Shown: piece by piece, positions 47,836 through 56,566 of the stretch
How positions within the stretch are numbered: the stretch's first letter is position 1
Layout of the letters: the number at the start of each line of letters is the position of its first letter
NCBI RefSeq assembly: GCF_934630535.1
Contig: NZ_CAKTVU010000008.1
Span: forward strand, 1 to 64,000
Source: an uncultured Senegalimassilia sp.
GTDB taxonomy: Bacteria > Actinomycetota > Coriobacteriia > Coriobacteriales > Eggerthellaceae
DNA length: 64,000 nucleotides
Reading direction: 5' to 3'
Notes under the pieces: model-generated
Told to the model about the DNA's origin: nothing
The model's database searches: none
The model's input: only the letters and a program-made list of their open reading frames with translations
Made by a program: the position numbers and the translations under genes

Positions 47836-49527
47836 GTGAGTGAGTTTCTGAGCTTTGCCTGGGAACTGCTGTCGAAAGTGGTGTACAACATCGTCGCGGT
47901 GTTCGCCGCCTTGCTGAATCTGCTCGTCTTCGGATGGGTCGACTACTTCAACATCTTCCTTTCGTATTTCAACGCGTTCAACGTGGTGGGCAAGATCGGC
48001 GCGGTCATCCTGTTCGCGCTGCTTGCGGCCATCCCCGTGCTCATCGTCATCATCCTGGTGCGCCGATGGAAGGTGCACCGTGAGCTTAAGCACGACAGCT
48101 CCGACAACAAAACGCTGTATCGCGAGATCGGGCGCCTGAACAAGCAGGTCCTTGACCTTATGGAGGAGAAGAACAAGCTTCTTGCCATCAAGGTGAACGC
48201 AATGGGCGGCACGCAGCGTATTCCCTACATGGGCGCTTCCGCCCTTACCGACGACGCCATCCCCACCGTCGCCAATGTGCTTGGCAAGGGGGGTTCTGCG
48301 GGCGGGGAAGGCGAAGCCGTCCCCGGCGTCGTCGCGGGTTCGGCCTCGCTTTCGCTTGATGGCGATTCGGTGTCCGACGCCGCCGCGGCCATGGCCAAGG
48401 CCACGGTGGAGGCCAAGACGCTTGCCGAGGAGAAGGAGATCTCCCTGGCCAACCGCTTCCCCAAGCTGTCGCTTGTGGACCTGAAGTACCGCGACTGGCA
48501 GCCGCCCGTCTACGACGACGCCATCACCCTGGAGCACTTCGTGGAGGGCTACCGCGAGTTCGCCTGCAGCGAGCTGGGGCTGTACTACTCGCCTGAAATC
48601 GTGCGCCGCTACGTCGCCGGCATGGCCGCCAGCAAGCTGCTCATCTTGGAGGGCATCTCCGGTACCGGTAAAACATCGCTGCCGTATTCGTTCAGCCGCT
48701 ACGTGGACAACCCCGCCACCATCGTGTCGGTGCAGCCCTCGTTCCGCGACCGCACCGAGGTGCTCGGCTACTTCAACGAGTTCTCCAAGCGCTTCAACGA
48801 AACCGAGTTTTTGCGCGCCCTGTACGAAGCGGGCCTGCGGCAGGACCCCAGCTTCATCGTGCTCGACGAGATGAACCTGGCGCGCGTGGAGTATTACTTC
48901 GCAGAGATCCTGTCGGTTCTGGAAATGCCCAGCCATGACGAATGGGTGCTCGAGCTGGTTCCCACCGCGTGGGACGGCGACCCGAAGGCGCTTCACGACG
49001 GCAAGATCACCGTGCCCGACAGCCTGTGGTTCGTGGGCACCGCCAACAACGACGACTCCACGTTCACCATCACCGACAAGGTGTACGACCGCGCCATCCC
49101 CATCGAGCTCAACGAGCGCGCCGACGCGTTCGAGTGCCCGCGCCACCAGCGCGTCCACGTCACCAGCGAGCACCTGCAGTATCTGTTCCAGAAGGCGAAG
49201 GTGGAGCACGTCATCTCCGAGGACGTGCTGGAGAAGATGCACAAGCTGGACCAGTACCTGCAGACGCGCTTCCGCCTGGCGTTCGGCAACCGTATCATCA
49301 AGCAGATGTACGACTTCATCCCCGTGTACGTGGCGTGCGGCGGCACCGAGCTGGGCGGCATGGACTACATCATCGCGCGCAAGGTGCTGAAGAAGTTCGA
49401 GTCCATGAACGTCAGCTTCGTGCGCGACGAGATGACCGGCCTTATCGAGTACATCGAGAAGGCCTTCGGCGAGGGCGGCCTGCCCGACAGCGTTTCGTAC
49501 TTGCTGCGAATCCAGAACATGTACTAG
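47836..49527 (+). CDS. Membrane-anchored McrB-like AAA+ ATPase
   Basis: A 563-residue protein with two N-terminal hydrophobic segments (about 10-35 and 48-75), then a charged coiled-coil stretch (RRWKVHRELK...EIGRLNKQVLDLMEEKNKLL) and an Ala/Gly linker. The McrB/MoxR-type AAA+ domain (about 255-540) has Walker A GISGTGKT (273-280), Walker B FIVLDEMN (Asp344, Glu345) and the sensor region FVGTANNDDSTFTITDKVYDRA. The domain faces the cytosol. McrB-family ATPases normally pair with McrC (DUF2357 plus nuclease); here the next gene is DUF2357 without a nuclease, within a fibre export locus. An ATP-driven motor for export or assembly is inferred. It starts at a GTG eight bases after AAGGAG. Confidence 0.85.
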   Translation: MSEFLSFAWELLSKVVYNIVAVFAALLNLLVFGWVDYFNIFLSYFNAFNVVGKIGAVILFALLAAIPVLIVIILVRRWKVHRELKHDSSDNKTLYREIGRLNKQVLDLMEEKNKLLAIKVNAMGGTQRIPYMGASALTDDAIPTVANVLGKGGSAGGEGEAVPGVVAGSASLSLDGDSVSDAAAAMAKATVEAKTLAEEKEISLANRFPKLSLVDLKYRDWQPPVYDDAITLEHFVEGYREFACSELGLYYSPEIVRRYVAGMAASKLLILEGISGTGKTSLPYSFSRYVDNPATIVSVQPSFRDRTEVLGYFNEFSKRFNETEFLRALYEAGLRQDPSFIVLDEMNLARVEYYFAEILSVLEMPSHDEWVLELVPTAWDGDPKALHDGKITVPDSLWFVGTANNDDSTFTITDKVYDRAIPIELNERADAFECPRHQRVHVTSEHLQYLFQKAKVEHVISEDVLEKMHKLDQYLQTRFRLAFGNRIIKQMYDFIPVYVACGGTELGGMDYIIARKVLKKFESMNVSFVRDEMTGLIEYIEKAFGEGGLPDSVSYLLRIQNMY

Positions 49528-49584
49528 GAATCGGCTCGGGCGCCTGCAAGGGCGCTCGAGCGTGTTTGCTTGCGGGAGATGTAG

Positions 49585-51654
49585 ATGTCAGACACCATTC
49601 AGGACCTGTACGGCAGCTTCGCCGAGCAGATGGGGCCCATCCAGGAAGACGATCGGTATTTCCGTTACCTCTTCGAGCTGGCGCAGGCTTCGGAAACCAC
49701 CATCGATCAACAGCGCGAAGAGCTGGTCAAGGTGGTCGACGAGGAGTGGATCTCGGTGATCGAGGATTCGCTCGACGCCATTAACAACGTCATCGAGAAG
49801 CCGCGCCGCTTCATCACCACCGAGCAAGAGGTGGTGCCGGTTTCGCTAGCCAAGAAGATCTCGGCCGACAGCGTGCGGCACCTCAGTCAGAACACGCAGT
49901 TTTTGGCGCCTTCGGACGACGGCGGCGTGCACCCCACAAAGATCTTGAACGTGAGCATGGCCGAAACCTACGACCTGTACGAGAACCGTTTCGTGTATCA
50001 CCTGATCCAGCGCCTGCTCACCTTCGTGGATAGGCGCACGGACGTGATCTTCTGGTCCACTGGCAATGAGGTGCGCAACCGCTTCACCATGCACAGCAAG
50101 ATCGGCGACGCGTACGAGGAGATCGAGTACAACGTCGAGATGACGGTGAGGGACCGCCAGAACTTCGCCGAGAACGACGCCGACAACATGGACACCTTCA
50201 TGCGCATCGACCGCGTGCGGCGTTTGGTCATGGCGCTGCGCGGCAGCTCGTTTTGCCAGCTCATGAAGGGGTGCTCGGTGGTGCGCAGCCCCATTCAGCG
50301 CACGAACCTGATTATGAAGGACCCGAATTACCGCAAGTGCTTCCAGCTGTGGCAGTTCATGGAACGCTACGACAAGGTGGGTTACAGCATCCAGGTAAAG
50401 GACTCCGCGCTGGCGTTCGACGACGAGTACCTGACGCAGATGTACACCAACCTCATCAACAACTACGCGGTGTTCAAAAGCCTGGTCTCCGACGATCGCA
50501 ACCTCACCGAGCTTGCCAGCGAGCAGCGTGAACCGGTGGTGCCGAAGTTCATCAAGGAGATCAAGGAAGAGCTGGTAGACAGTTGCGACATCCCCGACGT
50601 GGAGGTGCGCAAGGTCTTCGTCGAGGAAGTCACCCAGGCGCAACTCGACGCCGAGGCGGCGCTTGAGGAGCAGCGTGGGAAGAATGAGGAGCTGCAGGGC
50701 AAGCTGAAGTCGCTGAAGGTCGAGGCTCACGCGCTTCGTGATGAGTGCGATGACCTTGCCGGCCAGGTCGACCAGCTCAAGCAGCGGGAAACCGCGTTGA
50801 CGCAGCGCACGCAGCTTGCCGAGGCGGAGCTGGACGAGCTGCGCGATTCGCTGGAAGACGCCGAAGCTGGCAAGCGCGCCGCCGAGCAGGACGCCGCCCA
50901 AGCGCGCTCGGACGCCCAGGCCCAGCTCGAGCGCATGCGCGAGGAGACCGCGGCCGAGGTTCGTGGCGCCTTCGACGATGCGGCTGCCAAGGTGGCCGCC
51001 GTGCAGGCGGAGGCCGCTGCGGCGGTTGAGGCTGCGCAGGCGGAGGCCATCGCGAAGGTGGAGACGGCGAAGGCCGAGGCTGCTGCGCAGGTTGAGGCAG
51101 CGGAGGCTGAGGCTGCTGCGCAGGCTGAGGCTGCGCAGGCGGAGGCGGCTTCTGCGGTTGCCGCGGCGCAGGCCGAGGCCAATAAGGCGGTGGCCGCTGC
51201 GAAGGCACAGGGCGAGGCCGCGCTTGCCAAGGCGGACGCCCAAGCCGCAGCGGATAGGGAGCAGGCGGCTTCCGAGCTTGCAGCTACCAAGGCCGAGGCG
51301 CAGGACGCCAAGTCGCGCCTTGCCGCTGCCGCAAAAGCCCACGAAGACGCCGCATCGCAGGCCGAGCAGCGCCATGCTCAGGAGCTGGCGCAGGCGAAGC
51401 AGGACTTCGAGCAGCGCTTAGCCCAGCTGAACGCCCGGCTGGAGCAATCGGAGCGCGCAAAGGCCCGTGCGGAGAAGCGCGCCGAGGGCAACAAGCTTTC
51501 GAACTACCTGCGCGCCCGCCTGCGCGGCGACGACGCGCCCGCCGAGCCTGGCGATGCTTCCGGCGCCGGCGGATCAGCTTCCGGCGGCGATCAGGCTGCC
51601 GGTGGCGCTTCTTCCGATGAGGCGGACGCACCGTCCGAGGGTGGCCGCAAGTAA
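49585..51654 (+). CDS. DUF2357 protein with long Ala/Glu coiled coil
   Basis: A 689-residue cytosolic protein. Residues about 20-340 match the DUF2357 (McrC N-terminal-like) pattern: KPRRFITTEQEVVPVSLAKKI, SVRHLSQNTQFL, PTKILNVSMAETYDLYENRFVYHLIQRLL. Residues about 353-640 are a continuous coiled coil, first mixed and then a nearly pure Ala/Glu/Gln/Lys repeat (VEAAQAEAIAKVETAKAEAA). The C-terminal tail is Gly/Ala/Asp-rich. No PD-(D/E)xK nuclease motif of McrC is present. It follows the McrB-like ATPase by 57 bases and overlaps the second peptidase start by one base (TAATG). It probably forms the regulatory or scaffold partner of the ATPase; both peptidase tails are also Ala/Glu coiled coils, so contact between them is possible. 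Confidence 0.82.
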   Translation: MSDTIQDLYGSFAEQMGPIQEDDRYFRYLFELAQASETTIDQQREELVKVVDEEWISVIEDSLDAINNVIEKPRRFITTEQEVVPVSLAKKISADSVRHLSQNTQFLAPSDDGGVHPTKILNVSMAETYDLYENRFVYHLIQRLLTFVDRRTDVIFWSTGNEVRNRFTMHSKIGDAYEEIEYNVEMTVRDRQNFAENDADNMDTFMRIDRVRRLVMALRGSSFCQLMKGCSVVRSPIQRTNLIMKDPNYRKCFQLWQFMERYDKVGYSIQVKDSALAFDDEYLTQMYTNLINNYAVFKSLVSDDRNLTELASEQREPVVPKFIKEIKEELVDSCDIPDVEVRKVFVEEVTQAQLDAEAALEEQRGKNEELQGKLKSLKVEAHALRDECDDLAGQVDQLKQRETALTQRTQLAEAELDELRDSLEDAEAGKRAAEQDAAQARSDAQAQLERMREETAAEVRGAFDDAAAKVAAVQAEAAAAVEAAQAEAIAKVETAKAEAAAQVEAAEAEAAAQAEAAQAEAASAVAAAQAEANKAVAAAKAQGEAALAKADAQAAADREQAASELAATKAEAQDAKSRLAAAAKAHEDAASQAEQRHAQELAQAKQDFEQRLAQLNARLEQSERAKARAEKRAEGNKLSNYLRARLRGDDAPAEPGDASGAGGSASGGDQAAGGASSDEADAPSEGGRK

Positions 51655-52340
51655 TGAAATACGTTCTTCGCGTTGTCAACGTGCTGGCGGCGGTGGTCAT
51701 CGCCCTGGCGTTGTTGGTGCTGCTGCGCACGGTGTTCACGCCGGCGGGCGAGGTGCCCACGCTTGGCGGCTACAGCTTCATGCGCACGCTCACCGGCTCC
51801 ATGGAGCCCGCCATCCCCGTTCATTCGTTCCTGATTACCGAAGATGTCGACCCCGAAACCCTGCAGGTGGGCGATATCATCACGTTCCGCTCGACGCAGC
51901 CGAACCTGGAAGGCGCGCTCAACACGCATCGCATCACCAGCGTGTACGAGGAGAACGGCCAGCTCATGTTCCACACCAAGGGCGACGCCAACGCCGTGGA
52001 GGACTCCGAGCCGGTGGCAGCGGTGAACGTGGTGGGCAAGGTGGTGTTCGTGTCCGCGGCGCTTGGGACCGTGGTCTCGCTGTTCGCGAACCCGTTGGTG
52101 TTCCTGTTGCTGATCGTGGTGCCGTTGGTGCTGCTGCTCGGCTTCGAGTTCGCCAAGCTGGTAAGGTCCACCAAGGAGGTGGCGCGCGCCGAGGACGAGG
52201 CCGCCCTTCGCGCCGCCGTCGAGGAGATCCGCCGCAAACGCGCCGCCGAGAAGGCCGAAGCCGACGCAACGCAGCGGTCTGTAACCGAAATGCCTACTAA
52301 GTCTAGAGACAACCGTGATAAGATGGGGCAAGACATATAG
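51654..52340 (+). CDS. SipW-like (ER-type) signal peptidase I with coiled-coil tail, 2
   Basis: A 228-residue second peptidase: membrane helix (about 5-25), catalytic Ser49 in LTGSMEPAIP, His92 in ALNTHRIT, Asp111 in HTKGDAN, second membrane helix (about 140-168), then a charged helical tail (AEDEAALRAAVEEIRRKRAAEKAEA). Like the first it has His instead of Lys and so belongs to the SipW/ER type. The two peptidases are only distantly alike outside the active-site boxes, so they may have different substrates. The start is coupled to the DUF2357 stop. It closes the fibre locus; the next gene is metabolic. Confidence 0.9.
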   Translation: MKYVLRVVNVLAAVVIALALLVLLRTVFTPAGEVPTLGGYSFMRTLTGSMEPAIPVHSFLITEDVDPETLQVGDIITFRSTQPNLEGALNTHRITSVYEENGQLMFHTKGDANAVEDSEPVAAVNVVGKVVFVSAALGTVVSLFANPLVFLLLIVVPLVLLLGFEFAKLVRSTKEVARAEDEAALRAAVEEIRRKRAAEKAEADATQRSVTEMPTKSRDNRDKMGQDI

Positions 52341-52368
52341 GCGCTCACAGACGAGAGAGCGAGGCATC

Positions 52369-53286
52369 ATGCTGGACAAGGATCAATTGAACGACATCGT
52401 TGCAGGCATCGCGAAAAACTACAGCGAGCGCGAGGAGATCTTCTTCACCGACCCGAACAAGCATTTCCCGAACAAGCTTGCCATCGTGAACATCGTGAAG
52501 GACCTGCGCCGCGTCATGTTCCCGCGTTACTTCGGCGACGAAACGCCCACGGGCATCAACCCCGAGTACTTTATCGGCGAAACGCTCATCCGCATCGAGG
52601 ATTCCCTGCGCCGCGAGCTGCGCGAGGCGCTGCTGTTCCGCGGCGGGCAGGCAACCGACGAGATCGACGCGCGCGTCGATCAGATCTGCGCCACGTTCTT
52701 CAGCCGCCTGCCTGAAATCCAGCGCATCCTGCTGACCGACGTGCAGGCTGCCTTCGACGGCGACCCGGCCGCCCAGAGCAAGGAAGAGATCATCTTCAGC
52801 TACCCGGGCTTCTTCGCCATTTTCGTGTACCGCATCGCGCATGAGCTGTACGTGCAGGACGTGCCGCTCATCCCGCGCATCATGTCCGAGTACGCCCATG
52901 GCCGCACGGGCGTCGACATCAACTCCGGCGCGACGATCGGCGAGTACTTCTTCATCGACCACGCCACCGGCGTCGTTATCGGTGAGACCACCAATATCGG
53001 CAACCACGTGAAGATCTACCAGGGCGTCACGCTGGGTGCTCTGTCCACGCGCGCGGGCCAGGCGCTGTCCGGCGTGAAGCGCCATCCCACCATCGAGGAT
53101 GACGTCACCATCTACAGCAACGCCAGCGTGCTCGGCGGCGAGACCGTCATCGGCGAGGGCTCGATCATCGCCGGCAGCGCGTTCGTTATCTCCAGCGTGC
53201 CTGCGGGCAGCCGCGTTTCCCTGAAGAATCAGGAAGTCAACGTGCGCACGCCCAACAAGGACCACGACAAGTGCTGGGAGATCTAA
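52369..53286 (+). CDS. cysE: Serine O-acetyltransferase (EpsC type)
   Basis: A 305-residue serine acetyltransferase making O-acetylserine for cysteine synthesis. The N-terminal helical domain (1-165) is of the longer EpsC type. The C-terminal left-handed beta-helix has GVDINSGATIGEYFFIDHATGVVIGE (active-site Asp-His), NHVKIYQGVTLGALS, KRHPTIEDDVTIYSNA and GSIIAGSAFVI. The ATG at 52,369 is preferred; the frame starts earlier at 52,315 inside the peptidase gene. It follows the fibre locus by 28 bases on the same strand but is unrelated in function. A very strong terminator lies 113 bases downstream. Confidence 0.93.
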   Translation: MLDKDQLNDIVAGIAKNYSEREEIFFTDPNKHFPNKLAIVNIVKDLRRVMFPRYFGDETPTGINPEYFIGETLIRIEDSLRRELREALLFRGGQATDEIDARVDQICATFFSRLPEIQRILLTDVQAAFDGDPAAQSKEEIIFSYPGFFAIFVYRIAHELYVQDVPLIPRIMSEYAHGRTGVDINSGATIGEYFFIDHATGVVIGETTNIGNHVKIYQGVTLGALSTRAGQALSGVKRHPTIEDDVTIYSNASVLGGETVIGEGSIIAGSAFVISSVPAGSRVSLKNQEVNVRTPNKDHDKCWEI

Positions 53287-53398
53287 GCGGCGAACGCAAG
53301 CGCCGTTGCGCGTTCACCGTTTCCGCGTTGGCCGGCGTTTAAGAGCCGGGCTGCAGCAGAAGCTATAAAGGCTGAGCGGCGAAAGAAACGATGCCACC

Positions 53399-53440
53399 AG
53401 GGCCGACCCCGCGATATGCGGGGTCGGCCCTGCTTCGTTT
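53399..53440 (+). terminator. cysE terminator
   Basis: A perfect 14-bp stem (AGGGCCGACCCCGC with its inverse, 53,399-53,412 and 53,418-53,431) with a five-base loop, then GCTTCGTTTG. Confidence 0.85.
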
Positions 53441-53515
53441 GTGCCCCGACACGCCCGCAACCGAGCCTTCGGACTCGCGAATCCGCTTTCCTCGCCATCC
53501 GCTACGCCAAACCGC

Positions 53516-53642
53516 CGATACGTCTGCGTTTTAATGGGGCTTGCTCGAGTAGCCGCTTTTCGGGCAAGCCTGTGACCAGGTGAAACGCAGATTGCCATTG
53601 AGCGACTACCAAGCAATATCCCATTAAAACGCAGACGTATCG
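53516..53642. repeat. 127-bp element with perfect 23-bp terminal inverted repeats
   Basis: The left arm (53,516-53,538, starting CGATACGTCTGCG) and right arm (53,620-53,642, ending CGCAGACGTATCG) are exact inverse copies. Inside are a GGCTTGC/GCAAGCC hairpin (53,538-53,544 and 53,564-53,570) and a partial copy of the arm (AAACGCAG at 53,583). It sits between the convergent cysE and ppk terminators, in a 411-base gap without genes. No target duplication is evident. It resembles a MITE or a large palindromic intergenic repeat. Confidence 0.8.
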
Positions 53643-53660
53643 CTCTATTCGGTCCCGTCG

Positions 53661-53690
53661 GTAAAAAAGAAACCCCGCGTGAGCGGGGCT
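53661..53690 (-). terminator. ppk terminator
   Basis: On the - strand GCCCCGC-tcac-GCGGGGTTT followed by CTTTTTTAC; the stem lies at 53,673-53,689, right after the ppk stop. Confidence 0.85.
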
Positions 53691-53697
53691 TCTTGGA

Positions 53698-56304
53698 TTA
53701 GCGGATGAACTTCGCTAGGATGCGGGCGAGCAAGCTGGGCTTGTCGGGGCGTCGCTGGATGCCGGAGTGGCTGGGCGCCTGCATGGGCTCGTTGATGACC
53801 TGCGCCTTCACCGGCACGGGCTGGGTTGCCGGCTCGGCGGGCCGGGCTGCGGCTTCAGCGGGCTTGGGCGCCGTCTGCGGCTGCGGCGCCGGTTTCGCGG
53901 CAGCTTCCGCCTCGGCGGCCTTCGCGGCGGCCTCGGCCTCGATAGCGGCCTTGCGGGCGGCCTCCGCCTCCCTGGCCGCCTCTGCGGCGGCGGCTTCGGC
54001 CTTCGCCACTGCCTCAACCTTGGCCTCGGCTTCGGCCATTTGCGCCTGGCGCTGCTCGTTCTTGAGCTTGCGGGAGTTCGCGTTGCGTTCCGCCTTGGCC
54101 TCGGCCGCAGCGGCGCGGGCGCGCTGCGCCTCCTTGATAAGGAAGTCCTGCGACTCGAACTTCGGCTCGTCGGGCTTGGCCAGCTCGCCGAGCTTGGTGT
54201 AGCTGCCGTCGGCCTTCAGCTCGCGCAGCTTCGCCGTGTCGCGCAGGCACGTGTCGATGTAGTCGAGCACCTGGTTGCGCAGCCCCTTGTCAAGGATGGG
54301 CCAGGCGATCTCAACGCGCTTCTCCATGTTGCGCGTCATAAGGTCGGCGCTGGACAGGAAGATCTTGATGTCCTCGCGCGGGCCGAAGCCGTAGATGCGG
54401 CTGTGCTCGAGCAAGCGGCCCACGATGGAGACCACGCGGACGTTATCGGTGTAGCCGGGCACGCCCGGGACCAGGCACGAGATGCCGCGCACGAGCAGTG
54501 TGACCGGCACGCCCGCCTGGCTTGCCTCGGCGATCTTGACGATGATGTCCTTGTCGGTGACGCTGTTGGTCTTGAAGAACAGCCCGCACGGCTTGCCTTC
54601 GCGCGCAAGGGCGATCTGCTTGTCGATGTTGGCGATGATGCCGGGCTTGATCTGCAGCGGCGCCACGGACAGGATGTCGTAGTTGTCCGACGCGTTCTCC
54701 AGCTGCATGTTGCGGAAGAACTCGGTGGCGTCGCGGCCGATGGTCTCGTCGGCGGTGATGAAGCTCAGGTCGGTGTAGAGCTTCGCCGTCTTCTCGTTGT
54801 AGTTGCCCGTGCCCAGCTGCGTGATGTACTGCAGGCCGTTCTCGGTTTGGCGCGTGATGCAGCAGATCTTGCTGTGCACCTTGTAATCGCGGAAGCCGTA
54901 GATGACGTTGCAGCCGGCCTCCTCGAAGCGCTGCGACCACTCGATGTTGTTGGACTCGTCGAAGCGTGCGCGCAGCTCGAACAGCGCCGTGACCTGCTTG
55001 CCGGACTCGGCGGCGGCGATGAGCGCCTCGGCCAGGTGCGACTGGCGCGCCAGGCGGTACAGCGTGATCTTGATGGAGATGACGGTGGGGTCGGCAGCGG
55101 CCTCGCGCAGCAGCTGCACGAACGCGTCCATGGACTCGTAGGGGTAGCTGAGCAGCACCTCGCGCTCGCAGACCTGGTCGATGATGGAGCGGTTGCGGTC
55201 AAGGCATGCCGGCCACTGCGGGGTGAACGGGGGATTGGACAGCGCCATGCGCTCCTGCTCGGGCAGGTTGCTGCCAAGGCCCCAGGTCCAGCCCATGTCC
55301 AGCGGCACGGTGGTGACGTAGGTTTGATGCGGCTTGAGGTTCAGGCGGTCGAGCAGAAGCTCCTGCAGCACGCTGGAAAGCGGGCGCTCGGACTCCAGGC
55401 GCACCGGCGCCAGACGGCCGCGCTTCTTCAGGATGCGCTTCATGTGCTCGCGGTAATCCTCGTCGGACTCGTCGGTGTTCTCCGTGGCGTCCAGGTCGGC
55501 GTTGCGCGTGACGCAGATGACGTTGGTGTGCTTGACGGTGTACATGCTGAACACCTGCTCGGCGGTCATCTCCACCGCGTGCTCGAGCAGGATGAACTGG
55601 AAGCCCTCGCCCGGCAGCTTAATGACGCGCGCGCACTGGCGCGGCATGGGCAGGATGCCCACGGTGACGCCCTCGGCGCCCAGGTTCTCGCTTTCCTCGG
55701 CGGAAGGATGGATTTTGGCGGCTTTGATGGTTTTGCCGTCCTTGGCCTTGTCCTTCTTCTTCGACTTCTTCGGGCCCACTTCCTCGTCAAGGCGCACGAT
55801 GACGTAGAGCGACCCGTTCTCCAAGTGCGGGAAGGGGTGGCGCGAGTTGATGATTTGCGGGGACAAAAACGGCATGATGTTGGCAGCCGTGTAGTCGGCC
55901 AGGAAGGCGCGTTGCTCGTCGTTGAGGTCGGCGGGGCGCAGGTGGCGCACGCCGTGCGCGGCCAGGGCCTGGCGCACCTCGTCATAGGTTTGCTCCTGCA
56001 CGGGGTACAGCTCGTGGCAGCGCTTATGGATGGCGGTGAGCTGCTCGGCCGGCGTCATGCCCGTTTTCGAGTCGAGGACCTGCTTCTTCAGAAGCGATAG
56101 GTCGGTCAGGCTGCCCACGCGCACCATGAAGAACTCCTGGAGGTTGGACCAGAAGATGCTGATGAAGTTCAGGCGCTCGAGCAGCGGCACGGTTTCGTCG
56201 GCGCCTTGGTCGAGCACGCGCTCGTTGAACGTGAGCCACGACAGCTCGCGGTTCTGCATGTAGGGCGTGGATCCTATATGCGTGGTAGGTTCGTTTGCTT
56301 TCAT
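53698..56304 (-). CDS. ppk: Polyphosphate kinase 1 with Ala-rich C-terminal extension
   Basis: An 868-residue PPK1 that makes polyphosphate from ATP. The N terminus has the family start NRELSWLTFNERVLDQG. The two phospholipase-D-like catalytic domains hold the His motifs YKVHSKICCI (autophosphorylated His) and LLEHSRIYGFG, with TQLGTGNYNEKTAKLYTDLS between. From about residue 700 the usual enzyme ends and an added Ala/Glu/Lys coiled-coil and Pro/Ala linker of about 170 residues follows (AEAEAKVEAVAKAEAAAAEA), ending in a basic helix (PSLLARILAKFIR). The 45-residue Lys-rich insert at about 185-225 is also unusual. The ATG at 56,304 follows GGGAAGG; the frame continues upstream only as shadow. 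A possible -10 (TAAAAT) is at 56,474-56,479 on this strand. Confidence 0.93.
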   Translation of the reverse strand: MKANEPTTHIGSTPYMQNRELSWLTFNERVLDQGADETVPLLERLNFISIFWSNLQEFFMVRVGSLTDLSLLKKQVLDSKTGMTPAEQLTAIHKRCHELYPVQEQTYDEVRQALAAHGVRHLRPADLNDEQRAFLADYTAANIMPFLSPQIINSRHPFPHLENGSLYVIVRLDEEVGPKKSKKKDKAKDGKTIKAAKIHPSAEESENLGAEGVTVGILPMPRQCARVIKLPGEGFQFILLEHAVEMTAEQVFSMYTVKHTNVICVTRNADLDATENTDESDEDYREHMKRILKKRGRLAPVRLESERPLSSVLQELLLDRLNLKPHQTYVTTVPLDMGWTWGLGSNLPEQERMALSNPPFTPQWPACLDRNRSIIDQVCEREVLLSYPYESMDAFVQLLREAAADPTVISIKITLYRLARQSHLAEALIAAAESGKQVTALFELRARFDESNNIEWSQRFEEAGCNVIYGFRDYKVHSKICCITRQTENGLQYITQLGTGNYNEKTAKLYTDLSFITADETIGRDATEFFRNMQLENASDNYDILSVAPLQIKPGIIANIDKQIALAREGKPCGLFFKTNSVTDKDIIVKIAEASQAGVPVTLLVRGISCLVPGVPGYTDNVRVVSIVGRLLEHSRIYGFGPREDIKIFLSSADLMTRNMEKRVEIAWPILDKGLRNQVLDYIDTCLRDTAKLRELKADGSYTKLGELAKPDEPKFESQDFLIKEAQRARAAAAEAKAERNANSRKLKNEQRQAQMAEAEAKVEAVAKAEAAAAEAAREAEAARKAAIEAEAAAKAAEAEAAAKPAPQPQTAPKPAEAAARPAEPATQPVPVKAQVINEPMQAPSHSGIQRRPDKPSLLARILAKFIR

Positions 56305-56566
56305 GGCGTTCCCTTCCCTCGACGTCATAGATGAAACGTGCGTCGGGCGATGCGTCTTCGTTGATTCGATGTGCGAGCGGCCGCGCGAAGGGCGGCCAAG
56401 TGGAATCGATGATTGCATAACGTGCGACGCCAAGGTGACGGGGTTCCCCAACAACCACGTCCCCTCAACTCATATTTTACTCTGTTTTGATGCTGCGACC
56501 AGCTGAATCCGCCACCGGGGTTGGAAAAATGGGGTGAAAAAGGTAACGATTCTGTTTCGGATTCGA

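Noticed and set aside
47836..51654. McrBC-type restriction (defence) system
   Set aside because: No McrC nuclease motif, no modified-DNA-binding domain, membrane anchor on the ATPase, and embedding between SipW peptidases and their substrates. A defence role is not excluded but not supported.
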